From Microbacterium horticulturae (GTDB lineage Bacteria > Actinomycetota > Actinomycetes > Actinomycetales > Microbacteriaceae), in NCBI RefSeq assembly GCF_029094505.1, contig NZ_CP119108.1:3038001-3102000 (forward strand): a stretch of 64,000 nucleotides of DNA, given 5' to 3'. The position numbers and the translations under genes were made by a program. The notes beneath the pieces are model-generated. The model searched no databases, was not told the origin of the DNA, and was given only the letters and a program-made list of their open reading frames with translations. Shown piece after piece: positions 8,092-15,620 of the stretch (positions are counted from its first letter, which is position 1; each line of letters starts with the position of its first letter).

Positions 8092-8215
8092 GCGCGCTTG
8101 GCGCGTTTCGGGGAGGGCCGGATGTCGCTGTCACGGCGCGACATGCGCGGGCCGCGGCATCCCGTCCCTCGGTAGGCTCGCGAGCGAACCGCTGTTCGAC
8201 CACGAGAGGCGCACC

Positions 8216-9439
8216 ATGGCACAGATCGCGACGACCACCGCGGGCAGCCTGCCCCGCACGCAGGCGCTCATCGCCGCGAACGGCGCGCGCGAGCTCGCCG
8301 ACGACGGCTTCACCCTGAAGACCACTCCCGAGTTCGACGAGCTGGTCACAGCCGCGGTCGCCGACGTCGTCGCACGCCAGCGCGCCGCCGGCATCACGCT
8401 GGTCGGTGACGGAGAGTTCGGCAAGGCCATGTCGAGCGCGGTCGATTACGGCGCGTGGTGGTCGTACTCGTTCCAGCGCGTGACGGGTCTGTCGCTGACC
8501 GACGTCAACCCGATCATCGCGGCGCCCGAGGGCACCGACATGGCCGGCCAGCGGGCCGTGCGGTCAGAGCCCGGCAAGATCCGGCTCACCTCGTTCGTCG
8601 ACCGCCGCGACCGGCAGCGGTTCCCCGCCGTGTATCACGACGCCGAGACGGTGCCCCAGGGGCGCATCGCCACGGCGTTTCCCACGACGACGGGGGCGAT
8701 CTCGTATCGCGGACAGGATGCCGTTGCCGCCGACATCCGCCACCTCACGGCCGCGCTGCAGCCGGGCGAGCAGGGCTTTCTCACGGCGATCTCACCGGGC
8801 AGCGCCGCCCGCGTCGTGAACACGCACTATGGGAGCGAGCAGGAGCACATCGACGCGTGGGCCGACGCGTTGCGCGAGGAGTACACGGCGATCACCGACG
8901 CGGGCCTCATCGTGCAGATCGATGACCCGTCGCTCGCCGAGAACTGGGATCAGATCAACCCCGAGCCTTCGGTCGAGGACTACCAGGCGTTCACGAAGAT
9001 CCGCATCGATGCGCTGAACCGGGCCATCGAGGGGCTGCCGCGCGAGCAGGTGCGGCTGCACCTGTGCTGGGGGTCGTGGCACGGGCCGCACACCACCGAC
9101 ATCGAGCTGCGGCACATCCTGCCGGTCGTGCTGCAGGCGAACGTCGGCTCGATCTCGTTCGAGGCGGGCAACGTGCGCCACGAGCACGAGTGGGCGGTGT
9201 GGCGGGATGCCGCGGTGCCGGCAGACCTCGTCCTGGTTCCGGGTGTCGTCAGCCACGCGACGAACGTCGTCGAGCATCCCGACCTGGTCGCGGAGCGGAT
9301 CGGCCGGTTCACCTCGATCGTGGGACCGGAGCGGGTCATCGCCTCGACCGACTGCGGCCTGGGCGGGCGCGTGCACCCCGACATCGCGTGGGCGAAGCTC
9401 GAGGCGCTGGGCGAGGGCGCGCGGCGCGCGGGCGTCTGA
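8216..9439 (+). CDS. Cobalamin-independent methionine synthase II (MetE C-terminal) family protein
   Basis: The protein has 407 residues and corresponds to the catalytic C-terminal barrel of MetE without the N-terminal half. The zinc ligands of the family are all visible: HLC in RLHLCWGSWHG, the glutamate in SISFEAGN and the cysteine in STDCGLGGR. Such short proteins transfer methyl or alkyl groups between thiols or act in C1 metabolism; few have a proven role. It diverges from pcaI and shares its 189-base promoter gap, with a TAGGCT -10-like box at 8173-8178 and a GAGAGG ribosome site. A role in using methyl groups from aromatic O-demethylation is possible but only inferred. Confidence 0.75.
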   Translation: MAQIATTTAGSLPRTQALIAANGARELADDGFTLKTTPEFDELVTAAVADVVARQRAAGITLVGDGEFGKAMSSAVDYGAWWSYSFQRVTGLSLTDVNPIIAAPEGTDMAGQRAVRSEPGKIRLTSFVDRRDRQRFPAVYHDAETVPQGRIATAFPTTTGAISYRGQDAVAADIRHLTAALQPGEQGFLTAISPGSAARVVNTHYGSEQEHIDAWADALREEYTAITDAGLIVQIDDPSLAENWDQINPEPSVEDYQAFTKIRIDALNRAIEGLPREQVRLHLCWGSWHGPHTTDIELRHILPVVLQANVGSISFEAGNVRHEHEWAVWRDAAVPADLVLVPGVVSHATNVVEHPDLVAERIGRFTSIVGPERVIASTDCGLGGRVHPDIAWAKLEALGEGARRAGV

Positions 9440-9555
9440 CGGGGCTGCGGCATCCACCAACCGCACGGGCTGCTGCGCTTGGCCGCGCGGGCTCGGCGTC
9501 TTCGGCGTGCTCGGTGGCCTCGGGGCCCCGGGCAACTTCGGTGCCTTCCGCCCCC

Positions 9556-9859
9556 TTCGCGAGAACACGGTTGTGCACGCTCTGAGCGCGAAAAGGCGTG
9601 CACAGCCGTGTTCTCGCGGAAAGGGGCCGACCTCGCGGGATGGGGTCGAACTCGAGGGATGGGGTCGAACTCGCGAGGTGGATGACGACCTCGCGAAACA
9701 AGGTACGACCTCGCGAAACAAGGTGCGACCTCGCGAAAGAAGGTACGACCTCGCGAGAAAAGGTACGACCTCGCGGGAGAAGGTACGACCTCGCGGGATA
9801 AGGTACGACCTCGCGGGGCGGGCGGGGCGGGGCGGGGCGGGGCGAGGGCGGGGCAGGGC
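9556..9859. repeat. Composite repeat: hairpin, 20-bp tandem array and G-run
   Basis: This fills most of the 424-base gap between the MetE-like gene and pcaC. A near-perfect 23-base inverted repeat (9558-9580 with 9596-9618, 22 of 23 pairs) is built from CGCGAGAACACGG sequence. A tandem array follows, with a 20-base period around GTACGACCTCGCGAAACAAG: six regular units at 9701-9820 and degenerate units from about 9620. Then comes a run of GGGG blocks (9814-9859), which has the form of a G-quadruplex on the plus strand. No gene is seen. Related copies are at 14868-15166 and 17600-17746. Confidence 0.85.
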
Positions 9860-9863
9860 GGCG

Positions 9864-10250
9864 TCAGGCCTCGGCGAAGACCTGCTGCGCGATGCGGAAG
9901 GCCGTGTTCGCCGCGGGCACGCCCGAGTAGATCGCCGACTGCAGGATGACCTCCTTGATCTCATCGGCGGTCAGGCCGTTGCGCAGTCCGGCACGCAGGT
10001 GCATCGCGAGTTCCTCGTGATGTCCGTGCGCGATGAGCGACGTGATCACGGCGATCGACCGCGACCGGCGATCGAGCCCGGGCCGCGACCACACATCGCC
10101 CCACGCGGTGCGCGTGATGAAGTCCTGGAAGTCAGCCGTCAGGTCGCTGATCTTCGCGTTCGCGGCATCCACATGCTCATCGGAGAGCACCTCGCGGCGC
10201 ACGACCATCCCCTGGTCGAAGCGCTCCTGGTCAGACAGGCGGTCGGTCAT
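9864..10250 (-). CDS. pcaC: 4-carboxymuconolactone decarboxylase
   Basis: The protein has 128 residues, the normal PcaC length. It shows WGDVWSRPGLDRRSRS and then AHGHHEELAMHLRAGLRNG, with the family's conserved histidines and glutamate (about 72-92), and SAIYSGVPAANTAF near the end. It decarboxylates gamma-carboxymuconolactone to 3-oxoadipate enol-lactone. Its ATG overlaps the pcaD stop (ATGA), and it is the last gene of pcaHGBDC. The stop is only 4 bases from the G-run of the repeat element. Confidence 0.93.
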   Translation of the reverse strand: MTDRLSDQERFDQGMVVRREVLSDEHVDAANAKISDLTADFQDFITRTAWGDVWSRPGLDRRSRSIAVITSLIAHGHHEELAMHLRAGLRNGLTADEIKEVILQSAIYSGVPAANTAFRIAQQVFAEA

Positions 10251-11026
10251 CTCATGCTCCCGGTGAAGAAGTCGCGCAGAAGTCGCGCGGTCAGGTCAGG
10301 GTCTTCCGCGGGGGCGAGATGCGCGGCATCCAGCACCTCCGCCACGTCCCCGTTCTGCACGCCTCGCGCAATCTCGACGGCGCTCGCCTCCGGGCACACC
10401 TGGTCGAAGTGGCCGAAGACAGCGAGCACCGGTGCGGTGATCCGCCCGAGCCGGTCGCGCACGTCGTGGGCGGCCAGCGCCTCGCAGCACAGGGCGTAGC
10501 TTTCGTCGTCGGCGTCCTGCAGGGCATGCAACAGCCGCCCCGTGATGACGGGATGCCGCGACAGCGACTCGGGTGCGAACCAGCGCTGCGCGGAGGGCAC
10601 GACCAGCGACGAGGTGCTCTGCGCGCGCACGTGCGCGGCCCGGTCGTGCCAGCCGGCGGTCTCGGCGATCTTCGCTCCGGAGCAGATGATGGATGCTGCG
10701 GCCACGAGATCCGGGTGCCGCAGCATTAGTTCGAGCCCGACCGCGCCGCCCAGCGACACCCCGGCGTAGAGGATGCGCGAGGCCCCGAGCCTTGCGGCGG
10801 CGTCGGCGACGCCATCGGCGAGGTCGGCGACCGTGAATGCCGCCGTGGCCTTCGGCGACGCACCGTGACCGGGCAGATCCCACGCAGCGACCCGCCAGGT
10901 TTCGGACAGCTGAGCGGCGACCTCGTCCCACAGGATCGTCGAGGTGCCCAGCGACGGCCCGAGCAGCAGCAGCGGAGCGCCGGCGGGACCGACGGGTTCG
11001 GTGACGGCGAGGGCGGGGACGGTCAT
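10247..11026 (-). CDS. pcaD: 3-oxoadipate enol-lactonase
   Basis: This alpha/beta hydrolase has 259 residues. The oxyanion region is LLLLGPSLGTS, the nucleophile elbow is GVSLGG, and the acid and histidine are in FGHFDQVCPE and DAAHLAPAEDP. These are PcaD features, including the GTS segment at about residue 30. It opens 3-oxoadipate enol-lactone to 3-oxoadipate. The start at 11026 overlaps the pcaB stop and has AGGAGGAG upstream. In some actinobacteria pcaD is fused to pcaC (pcaL); here the two are separate but overlap by 4 bases. Confidence 0.9.
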   Translation of the reverse strand: MTVPALAVTEPVGPAGAPLLLLGPSLGTSTILWDEVAAQLSETWRVAAWDLPGHGASPKATAAFTVADLADGVADAAARLGASRILYAGVSLGGAVGLELMLRHPDLVAAASIICSGAKIAETAGWHDRAAHVRAQSTSSLVVPSAQRWFAPESLSRHPVITGRLLHALQDADDESYALCCEALAAHDVRDRLGRITAPVLAVFGHFDQVCPEASAVEIARGVQNGDVAEVLDAAHLAPAEDPDLTARLLRDFFTGSMR

Positions 11027-12354
11027 TTCTCCTCCTGGAGGGTGTCGACGAGCGGGCCCGCCAGGCCCGTGTAGCCCGACGGGTCGAGCAGCGCGTCGAC
11101 GTCGAGAGTGGATGCCTCGGGCAACGCCCGCACGAGGGTGGCGAGGTCGCCCCCGGCCGCGGCATCCCGAACCAGAGCGGTGACGCGCTCCTTGCCGATG
11201 AGCGGGGTGAGGACGAGCGAGAGGCGCTCCGACAGCACGAGGCCGCCGGTGAGATCGAGGTTGCGGCGGGCGGCGTCGACGTCGACGCGCAGGTGCGCGG
11301 CGAGGGAAGAGGCGTGCCACGAGGCGCCGAGCGCGAGCCGGAGCAGCTCGCGCAGCGTCTGCCACTCGGCATGCCACGCGCCATCGGGGCGTTCGTCTCC
11401 GGCAAGCGCGGCCGCGAGGTGCAAGGTGGCGCCGAGCTGCGGCGCGCGCAGCGCCGCCGAGCGGATCAGCACGGCCTCGGCCGGGTTCTGCTTCTGCGGC
11501 ATGGCCGAAGAGCCGCCGCCGGTCCCTTCGACGACCTCGCCGATCTCGGTGCGGCTGAGGGTGGCGACATCCGTCGCGAGCTTCCCCGCGGCATCCACCG
11601 CCTGCACCAGGGCGTCGCCCAGCTCGGTGACCGGCCACCGGGTGACCTGCCAGGGCGCGTCGGGCGTGGCCAGGCCGGCGCGGCCGCTGTACGCGGCGAC
11701 GAGGCGCTCCGCGGCATCCACCGATCCGGTGATCTCGACGAACGAGGCCAGGGTTCCGCCGGCCCCGCCGAGCTGTGCGGGGAACGTGAGCGCCTCGAGC
11801 CGCGTGATCGCGCGGTCGAGGCCGCGCGCCCAGGTCGCGGCATGCAGCCCGATCGTGGTGGGCACGGCGTGCTGGGTGAGTGTGCGCGCAACGGCGAGGT
11901 CGTCGCGGTGGGCATGCGCCAGCTCTCGCAGCCGCTGTGCGGCGTCTCCGAGCGACGCGCGCACCTGCTCGGTCGCGCGTCGGGCGACCATCATGATCGC
12001 GGTGTCCCAGATGTCCTGACTGGTCGCACCGCGGTGGACCCAGACGCGGGCCTCGGCGGGCACGGCGTCTTTGATCCGCGACACCATCGGGATCACCGGG
12101 TTGCCACCGCCGGTGGCGGCCTCGGCGATCTCGGCGACGTTGAAGCCCTTGCTGACCGCGCGGTACTTCTCGTCGAGGCCGAAAACGTGGTCGACGTCGC
12201 GCTCGACCTCGGGCGGCGCCACCCCGACGCGCGCATACGCGCCGACCAGAGCTCCCTCGGCGCGCACGAGCGCGTTGAGGAACAGTCGGTCACTCACGAG
12301 GTCGTCGTGGCCGGTGCTCACGGGGCTGAGCAGCCCCTCATCGATGGCGGTCAT
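11023..12354 (-). CDS. pcaB: 3-carboxy-cis,cis-muconate cycloisomerase
   Basis: The protein has 443 residues and belongs to the fumarase/aspartase superfamily. The signature loop GSSAMPQKQNPAE holds the catalytic serine, and HRGATSQDIWDTA and TLTQHAVPTT are the other two conserved regions. It forms gamma-carboxymuconolactone from 3-carboxymuconate. GGGGAGG precedes the ATG. The gap to pcaG upstream (about 210 bases) is the only large break within the pcaHGBDC series and holds a palindromic repeat (12426-12502). Confidence 0.92.
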   Translation of the reverse strand: MTAIDEGLLSPVSTGHDDLVSDRLFLNALVRAEGALVGAYARVGVAPPEVERDVDHVFGLDEKYRAVSKGFNVAEIAEAATGGGNPVIPMVSRIKDAVPAEARVWVHRGATSQDIWDTAIMMVARRATEQVRASLGDAAQRLRELAHAHRDDLAVARTLTQHAVPTTIGLHAATWARGLDRAITRLEALTFPAQLGGAGGTLASFVEITGSVDAAERLVAAYSGRAGLATPDAPWQVTRWPVTELGDALVQAVDAAGKLATDVATLSRTEIGEVVEGTGGGSSAMPQKQNPAEAVLIRSAALRAPQLGATLHLAAALAGDERPDGAWHAEWQTLRELLRLALGASWHASSLAAHLRVDVDAARRNLDLTGGLVLSERLSLVLTPLIGKERVTALVRDAAAGGDLATLVRALPEASTLDVDALLDPSGYTGLAGPLVDTLQEEK

Positions 12355-12425
12355 GGCACCTCCCCTGCGAAGCGTAGCGAACGGTGGACATGCGTGTCGT
12401 GTGCCCCGACCCGACCTCTACCGCG

Positions 12426-12502
12426 GCAAATTCATATGAGTCTGTCGAACGCACATCATCCCGACGCCGGTTTGATGTGCAAGGGACAAATCCATATGAA
12501 TT
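12426..12502. repeat. Palindromic intergenic element with CATATG cores, copy A
   Basis: Two degenerate palindromes centred on CATATG (CAAATTCATATGAGTCTG and CAAATCCATATGAATTCG) stand 60 bases apart. Between them a hairpin has arms GCACATCA and TGATGTGC (12451-12480). The same arrangement recurs at 40799-40880 with high identity. The element lies inside the pcaHGBDC series, between pcaG and pcaB, and is followed by a GGATGCCGC/GCGGCATCC hairpin at 12521-12552. It could attenuate or process the transcript; no gene is seen in the gap. Confidence 0.75.
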
Positions 12503-12563
12503 CGGTGGGGCGGGGCGGGCGGATGCCGCAGACCCACCGGGCCGCGGCATCCACTCTTCCCCC

Positions 12564-13118
12564 TCAGAACGTGAGGAAGACCGTCTCGCCCTCACCCTGC
12601 AGGTGGATGTCGTGCTGCAGCGAACCGTCGGGCAGGCGCGTGGCGACCAGGGTCGCGCGCTCGTCGGCGTCGAGCGAGGCCAGCAGCGGGTCGGCGGCGA
12701 GCGCCTGTTCGTCATCGGGCAGGTAGATGCGCGTGTGCAGCTTGTTCGGAAGCCCGCGGGCGAACACGATGGCGGCGAAGAACGGCGCCTTGCCCGCCGC
12801 GGCTCCGGGGTTGCGCGTCCAGAACTCGAAGTGCCCTTCGTCGCCCGTGAACGACCGGCCGAACCCGGTGAAGCTGTGGTCGTCGCGGCGGAGCGTTCCG
12901 CGCGTGCTCGGCACCGTGCCATCGCTGTCGGCACCGAAGATCTCGATCATCGCGTCGGGGATCGGCGATCCGTTGCCGTCGTACGCGGTGCCGCCCAGCA
13001 CGATGGCGCCGGGGCTGAAGGGATGGACGATCTCGTGCATCTTGGGAAAGACGGTCCCGTACGCGAAGAACGGGCCGATGGTCTGGCCGGGCGTGGGGTC
13101 CAGGGTCTTGTCGGGCAT
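12564..13118 (-). CDS. pcaG: Protocatechuate 3,4-dioxygenase, alpha subunit
   Basis: The protein has 184 residues. It starts with TPGQTIGPFFAYG, typical of the alpha chain, followed by VLGGTAYDGNGSPIPDAMIEIFGAD and the beta-sandwich LPNKLHTRIYLPDD. As expected of the alpha subunit, the iron-ligand set of PcaH is not complete here. It forms the (alpha-beta) oligomer that cleaves protocatechuate between the hydroxyls. Its ATG shares one base with the pcaH stop (TGATG). Confidence 0.92.
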   Translation of the reverse strand: MPDKTLDPTPGQTIGPFFAYGTVFPKMHEIVHPFSPGAIVLGGTAYDGNGSPIPDAMIEIFGADSDGTVPSTRGTLRRDDHSFTGFGRSFTGDEGHFEFWTRNPGAAAGKAPFFAAIVFARGLPNKLHTRIYLPDDEQALAADPLLASLDADERATLVATRLPDGSLQHDIHLQGEGETVFLTF

Positions 13119-13939
13119 CAGTGCTCGCCCTCCTCGGGCTCGTGCCAGGTGGCGTCGGGGCCGTCGACGACGATGTCCCAGCGGTAGCCCATCGAGAACT
13201 CCGGCACCGTGAGGTCGTGGTCGTAGGTGCTGACCAGATGGTCGCGGTCGGACTGCCGATGGATCGAGTTGTAGATCGGGTCGAGCGCGAACAGCGGGTC
13301 GCCGGGGAAGTACATCTGCGTCACGATGCGCTGCGTGAACGCGCTGCCGAACACCGAGAAGTGGATGTGCGCGGGGCGCCACGCGTTCTGGTGGTTCTTC
13401 CACGGATAGGCGCCCGGCTTGATCGTCGTGAAGAGGTACTCGCCGTCATCGTTCGTGACCGTACGGCCCGCACCGGTGAAGTTCGGGTCGAGCGGGGCCG
13501 GATGCTGGTCGCGCTGGTGGATGTAGCGGCCGGCCGAGTTGGCCTGCCAGATCTCGAGCAGCTGGTTCGCGACGGGGCGGCCCCACGAGTCGAGCACGCG
13601 CCCGCGCACCGTGATGCGCTCGCCGAGCGGCTCGCCCGCGTGCTGCAGCGTGAGATCGGACTCGATGGCCGCGACGTCTCGCTGTCCGTAGGCCGGCGAG
13701 TACAGTTCGATCGTCTCGGGGTCGACCAGGCGCGGATTCTTGGTGGGGTGGCGCAGCAGGCTCGAGCGGTAGGGCGGGAAGTCGTAGATCGTCGCCGGCA
13801 GCTTCTCGCCGTCTGCTTCGCGCCGCGCGTAGTCGGCGTGGATCTCTTGGATCTCACGCGTGATCTGCGACTGCGGCGGAAAGTCGGCGGACGCAAGCAG
13901 GCTCTCCGGCGCGGCTGCCGTGGACTGAGTGTCTGTCAT
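13118..13939 (-). CDS. pcaH: Protocatechuate 3,4-dioxygenase, beta subunit
   Basis: The protein has 273 residues. The four iron ligands of intradiol dioxygenases are visible: one tyrosine in IWQANSAGRY, one in PGAYPWKNH, and the two histidines in WRPAHIHFSVFG. The N-terminus is somewhat longer than in proteobacterial PcaH, as is usual in actinobacteria. The ATG at 13939 is chosen because AAAGGAG lies 6 bases upstream. It catalyses ring opening of protocatechuate to 3-carboxy-cis,cis-muconate. It is the first structural gene of pcaHGBDC, 83 bases after the IclR gene. Confidence 0.94.
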   Translation of the reverse strand: MTDTQSTAAAPESLLASADFPPQSQITREIQEIHADYARREADGEKLPATIYDFPPYRSSLLRHPTKNPRLVDPETIELYSPAYGQRDVAAIESDLTLQHAGEPLGERITVRGRVLDSWGRPVANQLLEIWQANSAGRYIHQRDQHPAPLDPNFTGAGRTVTNDDGEYLFTTIKPGAYPWKNHQNAWRPAHIHFSVFGSAFTQRIVTQMYFPGDPLFALDPIYNSIHRQSDRDHLVSTYDHDLTVPEFSMGYRWDIVVDGPDATWHEPEEGEH

Positions 13940-14022
13940 GGGTGTCTCCTTTGACCGTCCACGTGGTGACGGACCCTTCCAGCGTCGCAGGAACCCGGCC
14001 ACGCGACGGATGGATGTCGCAC

Positions 14023-14781
14023 TCAGTGAGAGGATCGCAGGTCATGGTGCAGGTCACGAGCGGCTTGCACGACCATCGGTGCAAGTCGGCGCTCGTCGGC
14101 GCGGTCGAGATGCACGACGACGCCGATCGCGATCGACGGCAGCCCCTGCACATGCGAGACGGGGGCGGCGACCGACACGTTGCCGAGAGTCATCTCCTCG
14201 CGCGTGGTCGCGTAGCCGCGCAGTTGCGCGCGCCGCAGCTCGCTGCGCAGCCGCTGCTCGTCGACGATCGACTGGGTCGTCTCGCGCTGCAGAGGAATTC
14301 GGAAGTATCGCTCGAGCCAGACCGCGTCGCGGGTGGACAGCAGCGCCTTGCCCACGCCGGTCGTGTGCAGGGGCTGGCGCCCGCCCATGCGGCTCAGGGT
14401 CGGGATGGAGCCCGAACCGGTGACCCGCCCGACGTACAGCGCGACCGACGCCTCGGGAGTCACCCCGTCGAGCACCGCGAGGTGGACGTTCTCGCCGGTC
14501 GCCTCGTAGAGCCGCGCCATGTGCGGCAGCGCGGTCTCGCGCAGACGCAACGACAGCGGCGAGAGCTCGCCGAGTTCCCAGAGCCGCGCGCCGATCGTAT
14601 AGGTGCGGCCGGGTGCGCGAGCGAGCAGCCCCTCCGCGACGAGGTCGGCGAGCAGCCGGTGCACCGTGGAGATCGGGATGCCGCTGCGCACGGCGATTTC
14701 GCCGGCACCGACGGCCGGTTCATCGGCCGAGAAGCATGACAGCACGCGCATGATGCGCGTGAGCATTCCGTCGTCCGGCAT
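14023..14781 (-). CDS. IclR-family transcriptional regulator
   Basis: The protein has 252 residues. A winged helix-turn-helix occupies about residues 5-65 (AGEIAVRSGIPISTVHRLLADL), followed by the IclR effector domain with GSIPTLSRMGGRQPLHTTGVGKALL. It is not of the PcaR opening type. Placed directly upstream of pcaH on the same strand, it probably controls the pcaHGBDC genes. The start at 14781 has GGGGAGG 4 bases upstream. The 395 bases upstream of it hold only repeats, so its own promoter is unclear. Confidence 0.88.
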   Translation of the reverse strand: MPDDGMLTRIMRVLSCFSADEPAVGAGEIAVRSGIPISTVHRLLADLVAEGLLARAPGRTYTIGARLWELGELSPLSLRLRETALPHMARLYEATGENVHLAVLDGVTPEASVALYVGRVTGSGSIPTLSRMGGRQPLHTTGVGKALLSTRDAVWLERYFRIPLQRETTQSIVDEQRLRSELRRAQLRGYATTREEMTLGNVSVAAPVSHVQGLPSIAIGVVVHLDRADERRLAPMVVQAARDLHHDLRSSH

Positions 14782-14867
14782 CCATCCTCCCCAGGGCTCG
14801 AGGGTAGCGCGTGTGTGCGCGCGTGCGCTTTTGCGCGCGCCTGCGCGCGCTGCGCTTGCGCTTGCGC

Positions 14868-15166
14868 CGAGGTCGTAGCCAATCTCGCGAGGTCGTAGCC
14901 AATCTCGCGAGGTCGTAGCCGACCCCGTCTCCCCGCTTTCGCGAGAACACGTCTCTGCACGCTTCTGAGCCGCAGGAGCGTGCACGGGCGTGATCTCGCG
15001 AAAGCTCGCGTCGGTGGGCGCGGCCCGGCGACGGAACGCCCCGGCCCAGAGGTCGCGCAACAGGTACGACCTCGCGAAAACACGTACGACCTCGCGCGCA
15101 ATAGGTACGACCTCGCGAAAACACGTACGACCTCGCGGGAAAGGGGAAGGGGGGGGCGGGGGCGGG
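14868..15166. repeat. Composite repeat: inverted 20-bp units, hairpin, 20-bp array and G-run
   Basis: Three units of GAGGTCGTAGCCAATCTCGC (14868-14928), the 20-base repeat in reverse orientation, precede a hairpin with arms of about 27 bases (14937-14964 and 14975-15003). Four forward units around GTACGACCTCGCGAAAACAC follow (15063-15142), then a G-run (15137-15166). The gap 14782-15176 has no gene. At 14811-14867 it also has a stretch of alternating GC/TG steps that would favour Z-DNA. Layout matches 9556-9859. Confidence 0.85.
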
Positions 15167-15176
15167 ATGCCGCGGC

Positions 15177-15620
15177 TCAAGCACCCGCCGACAGCAACGC
15201 GCGCAGCGCGGCCTCGAGCGCCGCGACCTCTTCGCCCGTCATACCGGCAGCCAGTTCTTGCTGCACCTGCTCGACGAGCGGGCGCAGGCGACGGCGCTCG
15301 GCGAGACCAGCAACGGACAGCGTCACGACATTGCGCCGCGCGTCGCCCGCGGCCCGCTGCCGCGTGACCAAGCCGCGCCGCTCCATGCGGGCGAGCAGAT
15401 CGGCCACCGTCGACCGGTCGAGGTCGACCTCGTCGCACAGCTCCCGCTGGCTCGCCTCGCCGCACCGGTCGAGCACCGCGAGAATCGCATACTGCACGCT
15501 CGTCGTCTCGGTCGAGGCGACCCGCGCCCAGGTCGCGACGTGCCGCTGCTGCGCCCGGCGGATCAGATACCCCAGGTGGCGCTGCGGTTCGACATCGAGC
15601 ACGTCGACCGGCTCGCTCAT
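15177..15620 (-). CDS. MarR-family transcriptional regulator
   Basis: The protein has 147 residues with a central winged helix-turn-helix (about 55-100: ASQRELCDEVDLDRSTVADLLARMERRGLVTR) and the basic wing GDARRNVVTLS. The start at 15620 overlaps the stop of the 3-hydroxybenzoate hydroxylase-like gene (ATGA), so the two are co-transcribed. A long inverted repeat over the -10 of that operon (17543-17577) is the likely operator. Ligand is probably the hydroxylase substrate or product (inference). Confidence 0.88.
   Translation of the reverse strand: MSEPVDVLDVEPQRHLGYLIRRAQQRHVATWARVASTETTSVQYAILAVLDRCGEASQRELCDEVDLDRSTVADLLARMERRGLVTRQRAAGDARRNVVTLSVAGLAERRRLRPLVEQVQQELAAGMTGEEVAALEAALRALLSAGA

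Noticed and set aside
9623..9820. Tandem 20-bp units looked like a small CRISPR array
   Set aside because: The units are contiguous with no unique spacers, they vary at several positions, and there are no cas genes nearby.
9207..10499. Open frame running through the repeat array into pcaC/pcaD antisense
   Set aside because: It is created by the 20-base period and GC bias; the amino acids over the array simply repeat with the DNA.
13940..14022. A possible IclR site (TTCC...GGAA) before pcaH
   Set aside because: Arms are only 4 bases with a long spacer, too weak to list as an operator.
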